Shown: positions 43,005 to 51,358 of the stretch, in pieces
Layout of the letters: each line of letters opens with the position of its first letter
Numbering within the stretch: the first letter of the stretch is position 1
Assembly (NCBI RefSeq): GCF_028471905.1
Contig: NZ_CP116902.1
Location: forward strand, 2,516,501-2,580,500
DNA from: Aneurinibacillus uraniidurans
GTDB lineage: Bacteria > Bacillota > Bacilli > Aneurinibacillales > Aneurinibacillaceae
Reading direction: 5' to 3'
Length of the DNA: 64,000 nucleotides
The notes under the pieces: model-generated
What the model saw: only the letters and a program-made list of their open reading frames with translations
The model's database searches: none
Told to the model about the DNA's origin: nothing
Position numbers and translations under genes: made by a program

Positions 43005-44297
43005 TTACACCCAACCACGGAACTGGCTAGCTTCTGCCATTTTACGTACGCCTACCATGTAAGCCGCAAGACGCATATTCACACCGCGTGTCGCATGCGT
43101 GTTGTATACGTTTTCGAAAGAACGTACTAATACATCGCGCAGGCGAGTTTCTACTTCTTCTTCTGTCCAGTAGTAACCTTGGTTGTTTTGTACCCATTCA
43201 AAGTACGAAACCGTTACACCACCGGAGCTTGCAAGCACGTCTGGCACAAGCAAAATGCCGCGCTCAGTAAGAATTCGAGTTGCTTCGAGCGTCGTCGGTC
43301 CGTTCGCTGCTTCTACTACGATGCTCGCCTTAATGTTATGCGCATTCGCTGCTGTGATTTGGTTTTCAATCGCTGCCGGAACGAGAATGTCGCAATCAAG
43401 TTCCAGAAGTTCCTGATTTGAAATTGTATTTGTAAACAGCTTCGTCACCGTACCGAATGAATCACGGCGCTCAAGCAGGTCGTCAATATCGAGACCGTTC
43501 TCATCATGCAATGCACCGTATGCGTCTGAGATCGCAATAACTTTTGCACCCGCATCATGCATGAATTTCGCCAGGAAGCTACCTGCATTACCGAAACCTT
43601 GAACCACTACGCGGGCGCCTTTGATTTCGATGCCGCGCTTTTTCGCCGCCTGCTCGATGCAGATCGTAACCCCTTTAGCAGTCGCAGTCTCGCGGCCTTG
43701 TGAGCCCCCAAGTACAAGCGGCTTGCCTGTGATGAAGCCTGGTGAATCAAATTCACGAATTTTGCTGTATTCGTCCATCATCCATGCCATGATTTGTGAA
43801 TTCGTAAATACGTCCGGCGCTGGAATGTCTTTTGTTGGTCCTACGATTTGGCTAATTGCACGTACGTAACCACGGCTCAGTCGCTCAAGCTCGCGGAATG
43901 ACATTTCACGCGGATCGCAGATGATACCGCCTTTACCACCGCCGTACGGTAGGTCAACAATCCCGCACTTCAAACTCATCCAAATTGAAAGCGCTTTAAC
44001 CTCATCCTCAGTAACATCCGGATGGAAGCGTACGCCACCTTTTGTTGGTCCAACAGCATCGTTATGCTGCGCACGATAGCCTGTGAAAATTTTAGTTTCG
44101 CCATTATCCATACGCACTGGAATGCGAACGGTAAACATGCGCATTGGTTCTTTCAAGAACTCATACATCGTTTCGGAATAACCAAGCTTACTTAATGCTT
44201 CATGAATAACAGTTTGTGTTGAGTCTAACACATTCAAACTTTCTTGCTGGCCTGCGTTCCCATTCGCAGGTTTTCCAGCTACTTCATTTGCTCCCAT
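43005..44297 (-). CDS. gudB: NAD-dependent glutamate dehydrogenase
   Basis: Converts glutamate to 2-oxoglutarate and ammonia. The substrate motif L-P-Y-G-G-G-K-G-G-I with catalytic lysine and the K-G-G-V-R-F loop are intact, and the Rossmann part shows G-F-G-N-A-G-S. 430 residues from ATG 44297, which has AAGGTGG upstream. The context (ypbH upstream, bdr downstream) is that of B. subtilis gudB rather than rocG. No duplication of the kind that inactivates gudB in laboratory B. subtilis is obvious. Confidence 0.93.
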   Translation of the reverse strand: MGANEVAGKPANGNAGQQESLNVLDSTQTVIHEALSKLGYSETMYEFLKEPMRMFTVRIPVRMDNGETKIFTGYRAQHNDAVGPTKGGVRFHPDVTEDEVKALSIWMSLKCGIVDLPYGGGKGGIICDPREMSFRELERLSRGYVRAISQIVGPTKDIPAPDVFTNSQIMAWMMDEYSKIREFDSPGFITGKPLVLGGSQGRETATAKGVTICIEQAAKKRGIEIKGARVVVQGFGNAGSFLAKFMHDAGAKVIAISDAYGALHDENGLDIDDLLERRDSFGTVTKLFTNTISNQELLELDCDILVPAAIENQITAANAHNIKASIVVEAANGPTTLEATRILTERGILLVPDVLASSGGVTVSYFEWVQNNQGYYWTEEEVETRLRDVLVRSFENVYNTHATRGVNMRLAAYMVGVRKMAEASQFRGWV

Positions 44298-44587
44298 TAA
44301 CAATACCACCTTCAACATTTGGTTATCTGATAAAATTCAACCCTAGCCAGTATACATCTTTATTTTAGCATTTGGAAGGTGCAAAACTGGCTTTTTTTTG
44401 AGGCAAATTCGCATGACAAAATACCGTATCATCTGTTGTTGCTCCTAGCGATATACATCTAATTCTTTTTTGACTCACTCGAATTCTCACCCGCATTATG
44501 TAGCTGTGGATTTTAGTATATACATAAACAACATACGCTACTAACGATTGAGAAAAACTCACCAGCTTCCCTCTCATCCTTTTTAAC
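44298..44587. other. gudB upstream region, no gene seen
   Basis: About 290 bases with no credible gene. A TATACT at 44349-44354 on the minus strand may be the gudB -10, with a poor TTCCAA 17 bases upstream as -35. The only longer open frame here (minus, 74 codons) lacks a ribosome site. Confidence 0.5.
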
Positions 44588-44618
44588 AAAAAAGCACACA
44601 GCCAAATGGCCGTGTGCC
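44588..44618 (-). terminator. Terminator after ypbH
   Basis: GCACACGGCC...GGCTGTGTGC hairpin followed by TTTTTTG on the minus strand, about 18 bases past the ypbH stop. Confidence 0.88.
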
Positions 44619-44635
44619 TGTTGTTCTTATAAAAA

Positions 44636-45232
44636 TTAATTGAAGTAACGGCACAAAACTTCTACCGCTTCCTTCTCAACAATTGATTTGCCATATTCCT
44701 GAAGTACATACTTCGTTAATGTGGATGCTTCACCGTATTCTGACAGCACCGCAATGAAGTCATCATACTCACTGCGTTCCATATCCACATCTTCAAACAC
44801 AAGATAGTAACGGTCACGATATGCATACGCACTTCCGCCATATGGAGCTTTTCCTTGAATGCGATGTGCCAGCTCGATCAGATGATCAAAATCATGGAAC
44901 ACATACACAATGTCGTCGCTCTCTTCAAGCGTGACCTGCATCTCGTATATATCGTCATAATCCAGATCGTCCGCATCGCTGTGTGCTTCCGTCTTACCGC
45001 GCGTTACAATAACAACCATGCCTTGCGCAGGAAGTGAGAACACTTCGACGGCGACCGGACCATTAACCGTAAACCCAACTTCATCATGGGCATGGTCCAT
45101 CATATCATTAAAAAGCTCATGTACTTTTGGAATATCCCGCCACATGTCGTCTTTTTCGATACCCCGTTCAGTTAAATCATCAAAGGTTAAAAAAATACGG
45201 ATCTTATCCTGATTAAGACGTTCAACGCGCAT
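44636..45232 (-). CDS. mecB: MecA-family adaptor protein (YpbH/MecB)
   Basis: A 198-residue adaptor for the ClpC protease. The N-terminal domain M-R-V-E-R-L-N-Q-D-K-I-R-I-F-L-T-F-D-D-L and the Asp/Glu-rich linker around E-A-H-S-D-A-D-D-L-D-Y-D-D lead into the C-terminal ClpC-binding domain with F-E-D-V-D-M. B. subtilis has MecA and the paralogue YpbH (MecB); ypbH adjoins gudB, so YpbH is the better match. GGAGGGGTCATA precedes ATG 45232. Confidence 0.88.
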   Translation of the reverse strand: MRVERLNQDKIRIFLTFDDLTERGIEKDDMWRDIPKVHELFNDMMDHAHDEVGFTVNGPVAVEVFSLPAQGMVVIVTRGKTEAHSDADDLDYDDIYEMQVTLEESDDIVYVFHDFDHLIELAHRIQGKAPYGGSAYAYRDRYYLVFEDVDMERSEYDDFIAVLSEYGEASTLTKYVLQEYGKSIVEKEAVEVLCRYFN

Positions 45233-45522
45233 TATGACCCCTCCCTCCGCAAATTCGGTGGTAGTATTAGAATACGTTGCAGGATGTATTATGTTCAAAT
45301 AAATATACGTTTTTTCTATGATACCACGGGGAGTCAATACGGTACAAGGTGGGAAGTGTAAAAAAGATGCAATCAGGAGCGTTCAGTAACAAGAAAACTT
45401 CAGAATAATTTAAGACCAGGAACAAACATTCACTTTTGTGTTTTCTTACTTATGATTGACTAGGATGTGTCGTACACCTTCAAATAAAGAACCGCATGTA
45501 ACTACCGACGATGCAAAAAAAG
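45233..45522. other. AT-rich spacer at the left edge of the accessory island
   Basis: No gene or clear signal in about 290 bases beyond the ypbH promoter area. Base composition shifts towards AT from here, marking the start of the insertion-sequence region. Confidence 0.5.
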
Positions 45523-45551
45523 GTTTCAATTCCTCGTAGATAGTCTCAAAT
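45523..45551 (-). repeat. CRISPR-repeat-like motif A
   Basis: GTTTCAATTCCTCGTAGATA then GTCTCAAAT. Read on the minus strand it ends in AGGAATTGAAAC, the 3' end of common type I-B/III CRISPR repeats (ATTGAAAC tag). It is a single copy with no array around it. Motifs B and C at about 51.0-51.2 kb share its TTCAATTCC and TAGTCT blocks. Confidence 0.5.
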
Positions 45552-45627
45552 AAAAAGCACTTTTTTGCCCCGTATGAACTGTAACCCGAATAATGAACAG
45601 TTTAAAAAAGTGACGGCTAGGCTGCTA

Positions 45628-45651
45628 AAACATACTAAGATTAGTATGTTT
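45628..45651. repeat. Perfect 11-bp inverted repeat over the transposase stop
   Basis: AAACATACTAA at 45628-45638 and TTAGTATGTTT at 45641-45651 with a two-base gap. It overlaps the premature end of the IS3 OrfB frame, where the family normally continues by about ten residues, so it may have been introduced after insertion. Confidence 0.6.
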
Positions 45652-47079
45652 CTAATGTCCACTGACACCTATAGTAGTTATATCTTTCGATATATGCCTT
45701 TACACATTTTTTGAGCTCATTAAATGATTGAATCCTCATATATTCCATTTCGTCCTTCATATGACCAAAGAAAGACTCCATTGGAGCGTTGTCCCAGCAG
45801 TTTCCTATGCATGATATTGATTGTGTGAAACCAAGTTTTTTAACTCGATGTTGAAACTCAGGATGCGTATAATGCATGCCCTGATCAGAGTGCAGGATTG
45901 TACCAGGATTCACTATACCATCTAAATGAATAATTAGCTTGTCAATTATCTTGTAGGCAATGCCCATTTTTAAAGATGAGGAAAGGTGGAAGGAAATAAT
46001 TTCACGTGTCATACTATCTTTTACACATGACAAATAAGCTTTTTGTCCATTCCCATAATGTAGATAAGTAATATCTGTCAAGAGCACTTGTCTAGACATT
46101 CCTGGTGTAAAGTGACGATTGAGAAGGTTAGGAAGCGCCCGGTGTTCATGTGTCGCTTTTTCCATCTTCTTGTAAGGATTAGTACGGCGAACTTTTGTAA
46201 TCAATCCATACTGGTTCATAATGCGTCGAATTTTCTTGTGATTTATGATAATTTCGTGTTCACGTTCAAGCCTCATCTTAATGACCCTGAAGCCGGATTT
46301 TCCTTTGTGGTACTCAAAAATTGTGCGAATCATTTCATACTCTTCTATCATTTTGTGCTCGTTCTTCCCGTGCGGGAAGGTTTCTGATCCATTGATAATA
46401 GCCACTCCGGCTGACGCCTGCAAGATTGCACAAATAAGCCACCATCCATGAAAACCTACGCTGTTTGACGATAGTCCAAATCAAAGCAAATTTATTTGAA
46501 GTTAGTGCTTTATTTCTTCTCACCTCCTTTTTTTCGATGCACTCTAGCTTTTTTAAGAAATCTTTTTCCGTCCTAAGGAGAGCAATCTCAGCCTCAGCCC
46601 TTCTCAAGCGCTCTTCCATTGTAAGATTATTTTCTTCGGTCTGTCTAAGTACTCGTTTTTTTCGTCCTCGATTGTCTTGAAGACCTTCTTCCCCTGATTC
46701 TTTATATGTTTTCTTCCACTTATGGATATACTTCTTTGGCCTATCTTTTCCTATCCATCTCTGGTGTCAATACTTTGAAAGAAGGCCGACCTACACTTCC
46801 TTTTCCTCTCCGTTCTGTATAAAATCCATCCTCTCCAAACTGTTGGTAGATTTTGCGCCACCTTTTAAGACATTGTTTTGGCTTCTCTTTTCCAATGATC
46901 GCAAGATCAAATCCATTCTCAAGGAAAATCTGCATCGGCTCCTTGCCTTTCAGATTCTCTTTGACCGCCTTCAACCTAAAATCTGGATGATACGTAAGGG
47001 AACGCTCCGAAACTTTATTGATATTTGGATTCTTCCCTAACAGTTTCATTTGGAAAGCATTGAAGATCATTTTACTCAT
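45641..47079 (-). pseudogene. IS3-family transposase OrfA/OrfB, frameshifted
   Basis: Three open stretches make up the transposase. 46741-47079 is OrfA with its first helix-turn-helix. A frame change after M-D-R-K-R leads into P-K-K-Y-I-H-K-W and the leucine-zipper part and OrfB N terminus (V-S-R-S-G-Y-Y-Q-W). A second frame change near 46370 leads into the catalytic domain 45641-46400, which has the DDE residues in L-T-D-I-T-Y-L, H-S-D-Q-G-M and P-M-E-S-F-F-G. The C terminus stops early at Q-W-T-L-E-T-Y. Both shifts are +1, unlike the programmed -1 shift of the family, so I read them as decay. Confidence 0.85.
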
Positions 47080-47210
47080 GTTGTACTCCCTCGCTTCGAT
47101 TCATTGAATTGATTATACCGATATCTCCGTCATTTCCCCATACAAAAAACCCGAATAAGGGACTTTTTTGAAGTGTCCATTATTCGGGTTACAGTTCACT
47201 TTTTTCATAA

Positions 47211-47278
47211 GAGGTTCCTCTTTCCGCAATAGTTTGGGGTGAGATACAAACTATTTTCGCGAAAAGGAGCCTCTTTTT
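47211..47278 (+). repeat. Long imperfect hairpin ending in a T-run
   Basis: AAGAGGTTCC...AATAGTTTG at 47211-47238 pairs imperfectly over about 28 bases with CAAACTATT...GGAGCCTCTT, then TTTTT. The inner nine bases pair perfectly. It looks like a plus-strand terminator or the end of a lost gene or small RNA; nothing upstream on that strand is now intact. Confidence 0.55.
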
Positions 47279-47318
47279 CAATTTATATTTACTTTTTTTA
47301 GTTAATCAACACTCGTGA
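47268..47318. repeat. Direct repeat of about 50 bp, left copy
   Basis: AGCCTCTTTTTCAATTTATA and onward to CACTCGTGA recurs at 50923-50972 with a single T-run length change (seven T here, six there). The pair encloses the methyltransferase, the IS630-like and the ISL3-like elements. Confidence 0.9.
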
Positions 47319-47379
47319 TCTTAGAATTTACTAAGAGCCAAAAGTAAGGATCAAAATCTCATAAAATACTTACTAAAGA

Positions 47380-48171
47380 TTATTTCCAATAGTCCATAAA
47401 ACCTTTTTTAAAATGGAATTTAGCCCCTTTTTCCGATTTGAAATTTTGAATCACTTCTTCTACATGAATATTTTCTTTTTTAAACCAAAACCATAATCTC
47501 GAATCTGGATGATAAATTGAGGTTTTAAACCCCCATCTCTCAAACAAAATTTGCATACTTTCATTAGTATAAAAAGAGCAATGTACTGGTAGAAGGTAAA
47601 ACCATTCAGGGTCTCTCGGAACTTCTTCTCCAACCCAAGTGTGTACAGCAAGAACCCCATCCTCATCAACTAGGCTTGCAATATAATCTAAGTCCTTTAT
47701 GTCTAAAACATGTTCAAATACAGATGTGTTTATTACCAAACCATACTTTTGTGATAATAATTCATTTTCTGATAAATAACCGTTTGAACTTAAAAACCGA
47801 TCATATTTTAATACATTCACCCCTTTGCTAGTTAACAAATCAGCTAGTTTTCCATCTCCACATCCATAGTCAACCCAAGGTAACTCTAAATTAAGTAATC
47901 CTGTTGTACTTAATTGATAAATAACATCTTTTTGTAGCTTTAATCTTGTAAGCCAATTTGGATCATCGACATTATTTTCAGATTTCTGATACCCTAGGTG
48001 ATAATCTGCGTTAAGTTTCCCCCAAGTATCTTCCGACATATCTAAATGTGTTTTCGATATAACAAAGCCACATGAAGAGCATTGAAAATAATCAACTGTC
48101 TCTAATCCTGCAAATTCAAACTTCTTTTGGAAATAAAACCTCATATTATTGTTACAAACAAAACAGTTCAT
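47380..48171 (-). CDS. SAM-dependent methyltransferase with N-terminal zinc site
   Basis: A 263-residue class I methyltransferase. N-terminal cysteines C3-x2-C6 and C31-x2-C34 form a probable zinc knuckle. SAM motif I is V-D-Y-G-C-G-D-G-K-L-A (residues 100-110), and N-T-S-V-F-E-H-V follows. This type occurs in sugar and surface polysaccharide modification, but no such genes adjoin it. Its frame is intact, with AAGGAGG before ATG, although it is surrounded by decayed insertion sequences and is clearly AT-rich, so it looks like a recent arrival or selected cargo. Confidence 0.8.
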   Translation of the reverse strand: MNCFVCNNNMRFYFQKKFEFAGLETVDYFQCSSCGFVISKTHLDMSEDTWGKLNADYHLGYQKSENNVDDPNWLTRLKLQKDVIYQLSTTGLLNLELPWVDYGCGDGKLADLLTSKGVNVLKYDRFLSSNGYLSENELLSQKYGLVINTSVFEHVLDIKDLDYIASLVDEDGVLAVHTWVGEEVPRDPEWFYLLPVHCSFYTNESMQILFERWGFKTSIYHPDSRLWFWFKKENIHVEEVIQNFKSEKGAKFHFKKGFMDYWK

Positions 48172-48224
48172 TTGTAAATCCCTCCTTAATCTCCAATATT
48201 ACCAAAAAACAAAAAGAGCTAATG

Positions 48225-49405
48225 CTATATAAATGAATTTTAACATTTCGACTTCTCGGACTTACAACCAGGGCGATGTAATATCTGATCCGCAGATGCT
48301 TGAACAAACTCCAAAAAAGTTTGAACGGACTTTTCGATTCCTTTTTTGTTCTTATGAAATCGATTCACAATGACGCTTTCCTTGAGCCATTTCCATAACC
48401 GTTCAATCGGGTTCAAATTTGGGGAATAAGGCGGTAAGAAAATGAAAAAGAGTTGATTTCGATTCTCCTCTAAAAGAGGTTGAATCAGCTTGGCTCGATA
48501 AATGCGAGCATTGTCCAACACCATTACAACCGTCTTATTCGCATACCACTCCAATACGTTCTTTAAAAAAGAACGGAAGGTTTCCGCATTGCACTGTTCA
48601 GCCTGCATACAAAAAACATCTCCATCAAGAACATTCACGACACCAAACAGAGTAACACTTGCGTGATGCCCATAAGTAGGAATTTTCTTTTGCTTTCCTA
48701 TTTCAGCCCATGTAGCCCGAAGGGCTTGATAATCACGAATGTGGCTTTCATCTTCATAGAGAAACACCATATCGTCTGTCAAAAGTTTTTTCATGAGGTT
48801 CATTTGATTTACAAAAGTTTCCTACTTCTTCTTATCTGCTTTTGCAAGCGTATAAGTGGGACGAGTATAACTCAATCCCATCCGACGGAGCATACCTGTA
48901 ATTCCGCCACGACTCATGGAAACCCCGTACTTTTCCTGTAAAAGCATCTGAATGATACGGGTGTCCCAAGATGTATACATACCGATTCCTTGGTCTGCAG
49001 GCGTATTTTCTACAATCAATTGTTTCAGTTCTTCTCGCTGCTGTTCACTCAAGTAAGGTTCTTAGGCGGAAACTTTCGTTCTAATACAGCTTCCAAACCA
49101 CCTGCATTAAAAGTAGAAATATACGTAGCTATGGATTACCGATGAAGATTAAGCATCGCAGCTATCTCTTTGCCCAAATACCCTTCCGCAACAAGGCAAA
49201 CTGCTATGATGCGTTGCCGTAAAGCAACATCCTTCGCTTTTCGTTCTTGTTTACGAAGGTTTCGAACCGTCCAACCATGTGTTTCTGTAATTTTTAACCG
49301 TTTCATATCTGATACCGCCCCTTTTCCCAAGGGTTCTTAGAAGCAGTATGGACAAAAATTCCTTTCGTTACACAGAAGCTGAATTATCAAAATCGATTTA
49401 TATAG
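48225..49405 (-). mobile_element. IS630-family insertion sequence, degenerate
   Basis: Imperfect terminal inverted repeats: CTATATAAATGAATTTT at the left (from 48225) and, inverted, CTATATAAATCGATTTT at the right (ending 49405). The 1.18 kb between them carries a broken IS630 transposase. The exact ends and TA target duplication are not certain. Confidence 0.75.
48240..49306 (-). pseudogene. IS630-family transposase with two nonsense codons and a frameshift
   Basis: Reading on from M-K-R-L-K-I-T-E-T-H-G-W, the helix-turn-helix part is cut by TAA at 49136-49138 (L-N-L-H-R-stop-S-I-A-T-Y), where glutamine (CAA) would fit. A frameshift follows near 49058. The second part is cut by TAG at 48822-48824 (A-D-K-K-K-stop-E-T-F-V-N-Q), again likely from CAG. 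The last part holds the DDE catalytic residues: E-D-E-S, V-L-D-N-A-R and N-P-I-E-R-L-W-K-W-L-K. No functional protein can be made. Confidence 0.88.
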
Positions 49406-49433
49406 TTGCTCCAAAAAACCAATATATATTTAT

Positions 49434-50926
49434 GGCTCTACACCAAAGTCTGTTCTTGACAGAAGTTCAACCCGTAATTCGCTCCTCATTACACTCCAAT
49501 AAAATTCGTTGCTTATAATACTTCTTGTTTCGTGTAAAGTAGTGCCAACGCTGTAGCGCTTTGATTTTATTATTTCTACCTTCCACAGCTGCATTGGTAA
49601 AGCGAAGACGGTGATAATTACAGATTTCTTCTTCCCAGGTTTCCATTGTTTTCAGACAGGATTGGATCGCTGCATGATCCATTTTTTCTCCTTGCTTACA
49701 CCAACGTACAAACCCTTGTTTGGCATGGGCGAAAGAGGGGCCACAGTCATACCACTCGATAAATGCTTCCTTCCACTCATATACATCTCGTAAGAGATCC
49801 GAGTAATGAAGGAGGTCTTTCAAGAGCTTACACTCTCGATCCGTTAAATCTTCGTTGCGTTTCCCAAGAATACGAAAGTGTTGTTTTAGCTGTTTACACA
49901 CACGAGAAGAAAGTGCTTTCTTGTACACTTTTACGTACCTATTGCAGGACTTTCATAACATAGCGATTCACATGAAAACAGTCGGCAATTCGTATCACAT
50001 GAGGATAGACTTCTGTTATAAATGTGTGATAATAGCGAGCTAAATCCATGACAACAGCCACAGGTTCAAGCACAAAAAGTCTAGGATATTTTTTGTAATA
50101 CTCACGTAGCTCGCTTACAGTTCTACCAGGAATGACATCCAAAAGAGTATTTCCTCGTAAGTCATGCAAACCTGTGTTATACGTATGTCCTTTGCGCATC
50201 GCAAAATCATCAATGCCTAGGACAAGCCCTTCACACTGAATAGCCTCTTGCATACATTCTGCTTGCAAGCGCGGACTTTCTTTCTCCATCCACTTTTTAA
50301 AAACTCGATCCGTCGTAGTTACTGGTGTTTGGGTCTGTTTAGCTGCATGAGTAACTTTCGCTCCCATAACGTAAGAAGGCAGTGAATCTTCGAATGTCTT
50401 GGTGTATCGTTTTCCAGGCGCAACACATGCGTAGCTCCAAACAAAAGAGACATCACAACTTGTACATGTCATACGAATAGCTGGGAGCATAAGAGAAACC
50501 ATACGACCAAATGCAGGCAGGTTGCGCACTTTTCGTGTATAAGCAACCCCACGGTGAATTACATATAAAGTGGAATGACAACAAGGACAAGATTGAGTAT
50601 GAGCCGTTGGCTCAACATCAAATAAAAAATGCAATCGGATCTTCCTCGTATACGTGAGAAACATTTAACTCTGGAATGTCTACTAGAAAATTGATAGAAT
50701 GCGAGTGCATCTGTATACCTCGTTACGTTGTTTAGTGGTACTCCCAACATAACAGAAATACAGATGTTTTTTTATGTTTTTATGGAGTAAATAACAGGGA
50801 TTGCATAATCCGTATTCTATACCCTACAGATTTGAATTCACTACAAAAAACCACTCTCTATAGTCATCATTAAAAAGGTATTTTCACTCAATTTTATGTG
50901 TCAAGAACAGAGTTTGGTGTAAAGCC
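49434..50926 (-). mobile_element. ISL3-family insertion sequence, degenerate
   Basis: The 28-bp ends GGCTCTACACCAAAGTCTGT... (49434-49461) and the inverse (50899-50926) match with only a couple of differences. The 1,493-bp size and the transposase are those of ISL3. The 8-bp flanks (ATATTTAT left, TCTTTTTC right) differ, so the original target duplication is lost or the element was rearranged after insertion. Confidence 0.88.
49467..50710 (-). pseudogene. ISL3-family transposase, multiply broken
   Basis: The natural start appears to be ATG 50710 (M-H-S-H-S-I-N-F-L-V-D-I-P-E-L-N-V). One extra T in a T6 run near 50625 shifts the frame before the zinc-binding part (S-C-P-C-C-H-S). A TAG at 49939-49941 follows V-M-K-V-L-Q, and one extra G just after it shifts the frame again. 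The catalytic region shows L-G-I-D-D-F-A-M-R-K-G-H-T-Y and A-D-C-F-H-V-N-R, and the end N-A-A-V-E-G-R-N-N-K-I-K. Non-functional. Confidence 0.88.
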
Positions 50927-50972
50927 TCTTTTTCAATTTATATTTACTTTTTTAGTTAATCAACACTCGTGA
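50923..50972. repeat. Direct repeat of about 50 bp, right copy
   Basis: Second copy of 47268-47318. Its first four bases overlap the right end of the ISL3-like element. CRISPR-repeat-like motif B begins seven bases after its end. Confidence 0.9.
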
Positions 50973-50978
50973 AAATAT

Positions 50979-51009
50979 ATTTCAATTCCTCTTCATAGGT
51001 AGTCTGGCT
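50979..51009 (-). repeat. CRISPR-repeat-like motif B
   Basis: ATTTCAATTCCTCTTCATAG then GTAGTCTGGCT. Shares the TTTCAATTCC and TAGGTAGTCT blocks with motif A and motif C; two bases appear inserted in the middle compared with standard I-B/III repeats. Confidence 0.5.
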
Positions 51010-51144
51010 TCTCACACCTGATTTTACGAAATTTCTCTTCAGCAAGCAACTCTTCCCATTATATCACTTTAGATAATTAAAATGTATAGAAATAGGTATA
51101 CTATAGATTGAATAGTGCTTAAAAAAGAAACATATCTAATTTTT

Positions 51145-51173
51145 GTTCCAATCCTTATGGGTAGTCTGCAAAT
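51145..51173 (-). repeat. CRISPR-repeat-like motif C
   Basis: GTTCCAATCCTTATGGGTAG then TCTGCAAAT. Relative to GTTTCAATTCCTTATAGGTAG it has one deletion and two substitutions. It starts 166 bases after motif B, not a whole number of typical 65-bp repeat-spacer units, so if an array once existed it has been rearranged. Confidence 0.45.
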
Positions 51174-51317
51174 CCATTTTATCCAAAATAATCACAAACT
51201 TTCAACACTTTTTGGCAATCCATATAACCTCTCTCTTTTCACCGTCTCCCCTTATTCATCCTAACTTTCTCCTGTTATCGATCTCCCAGCTTTTTAACAC
51301 TATTGTCCATCGACGAC

Positions 51318-51347
51318 AAAAAAAGCAGAGGATATCCCCTGCTTTTT
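51318..51347 (-). terminator. Terminator after the alarmone synthetase gene
   Basis: AAGCAGGGGATATCCTCTGC hairpin with a TTTTTTT minus-strand tail, about a dozen bases past the stop. Confidence 0.85.
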
Positions 51348-51358
51348 CACGTCCTTCT

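Larger units (their letters stand above)
45575..47198 (-). mobile_element. IS3-family (IS150-like) insertion sequence, degenerate
   Basis: The ends match as inverted repeats: TGAACTGTAACCCGAATAAT at 45575-45594 and its complement ending at 47198, with similarity continuing through an AAAAAAGT stretch further inside. The 1,624-bp body carries orfA and orfB transposase sequence on the minus strand with broken frames. No clear 3-4 bp target duplication was found at the edges. Confidence 0.85.

Noticed and set aside
46335-46619. Middle IS3 frame as a separate functional gene
   Set aside because: It is clearly the zipper and OrfB N-terminal part of one transposase, split by frameshifts on both sides.
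50559-50750. A 63-codon open frame at the ISL3 start
   Set aside because: It is in the wrong frame; the true transposase start is ATG 50710 with a one-base T insertion downstream.
45575-50926. The three insertion sequences forming one composite transposon
   Set aside because: They belong to different families, so their ends cannot mobilise the block together; only the 50-bp direct repeats hint at a larger unit.
50927-51358. A working CRISPR array
   Set aside because: Only two degenerate motifs lie here, 166 bases apart, with no regular spacers, no leader that I can define and no cas genes.
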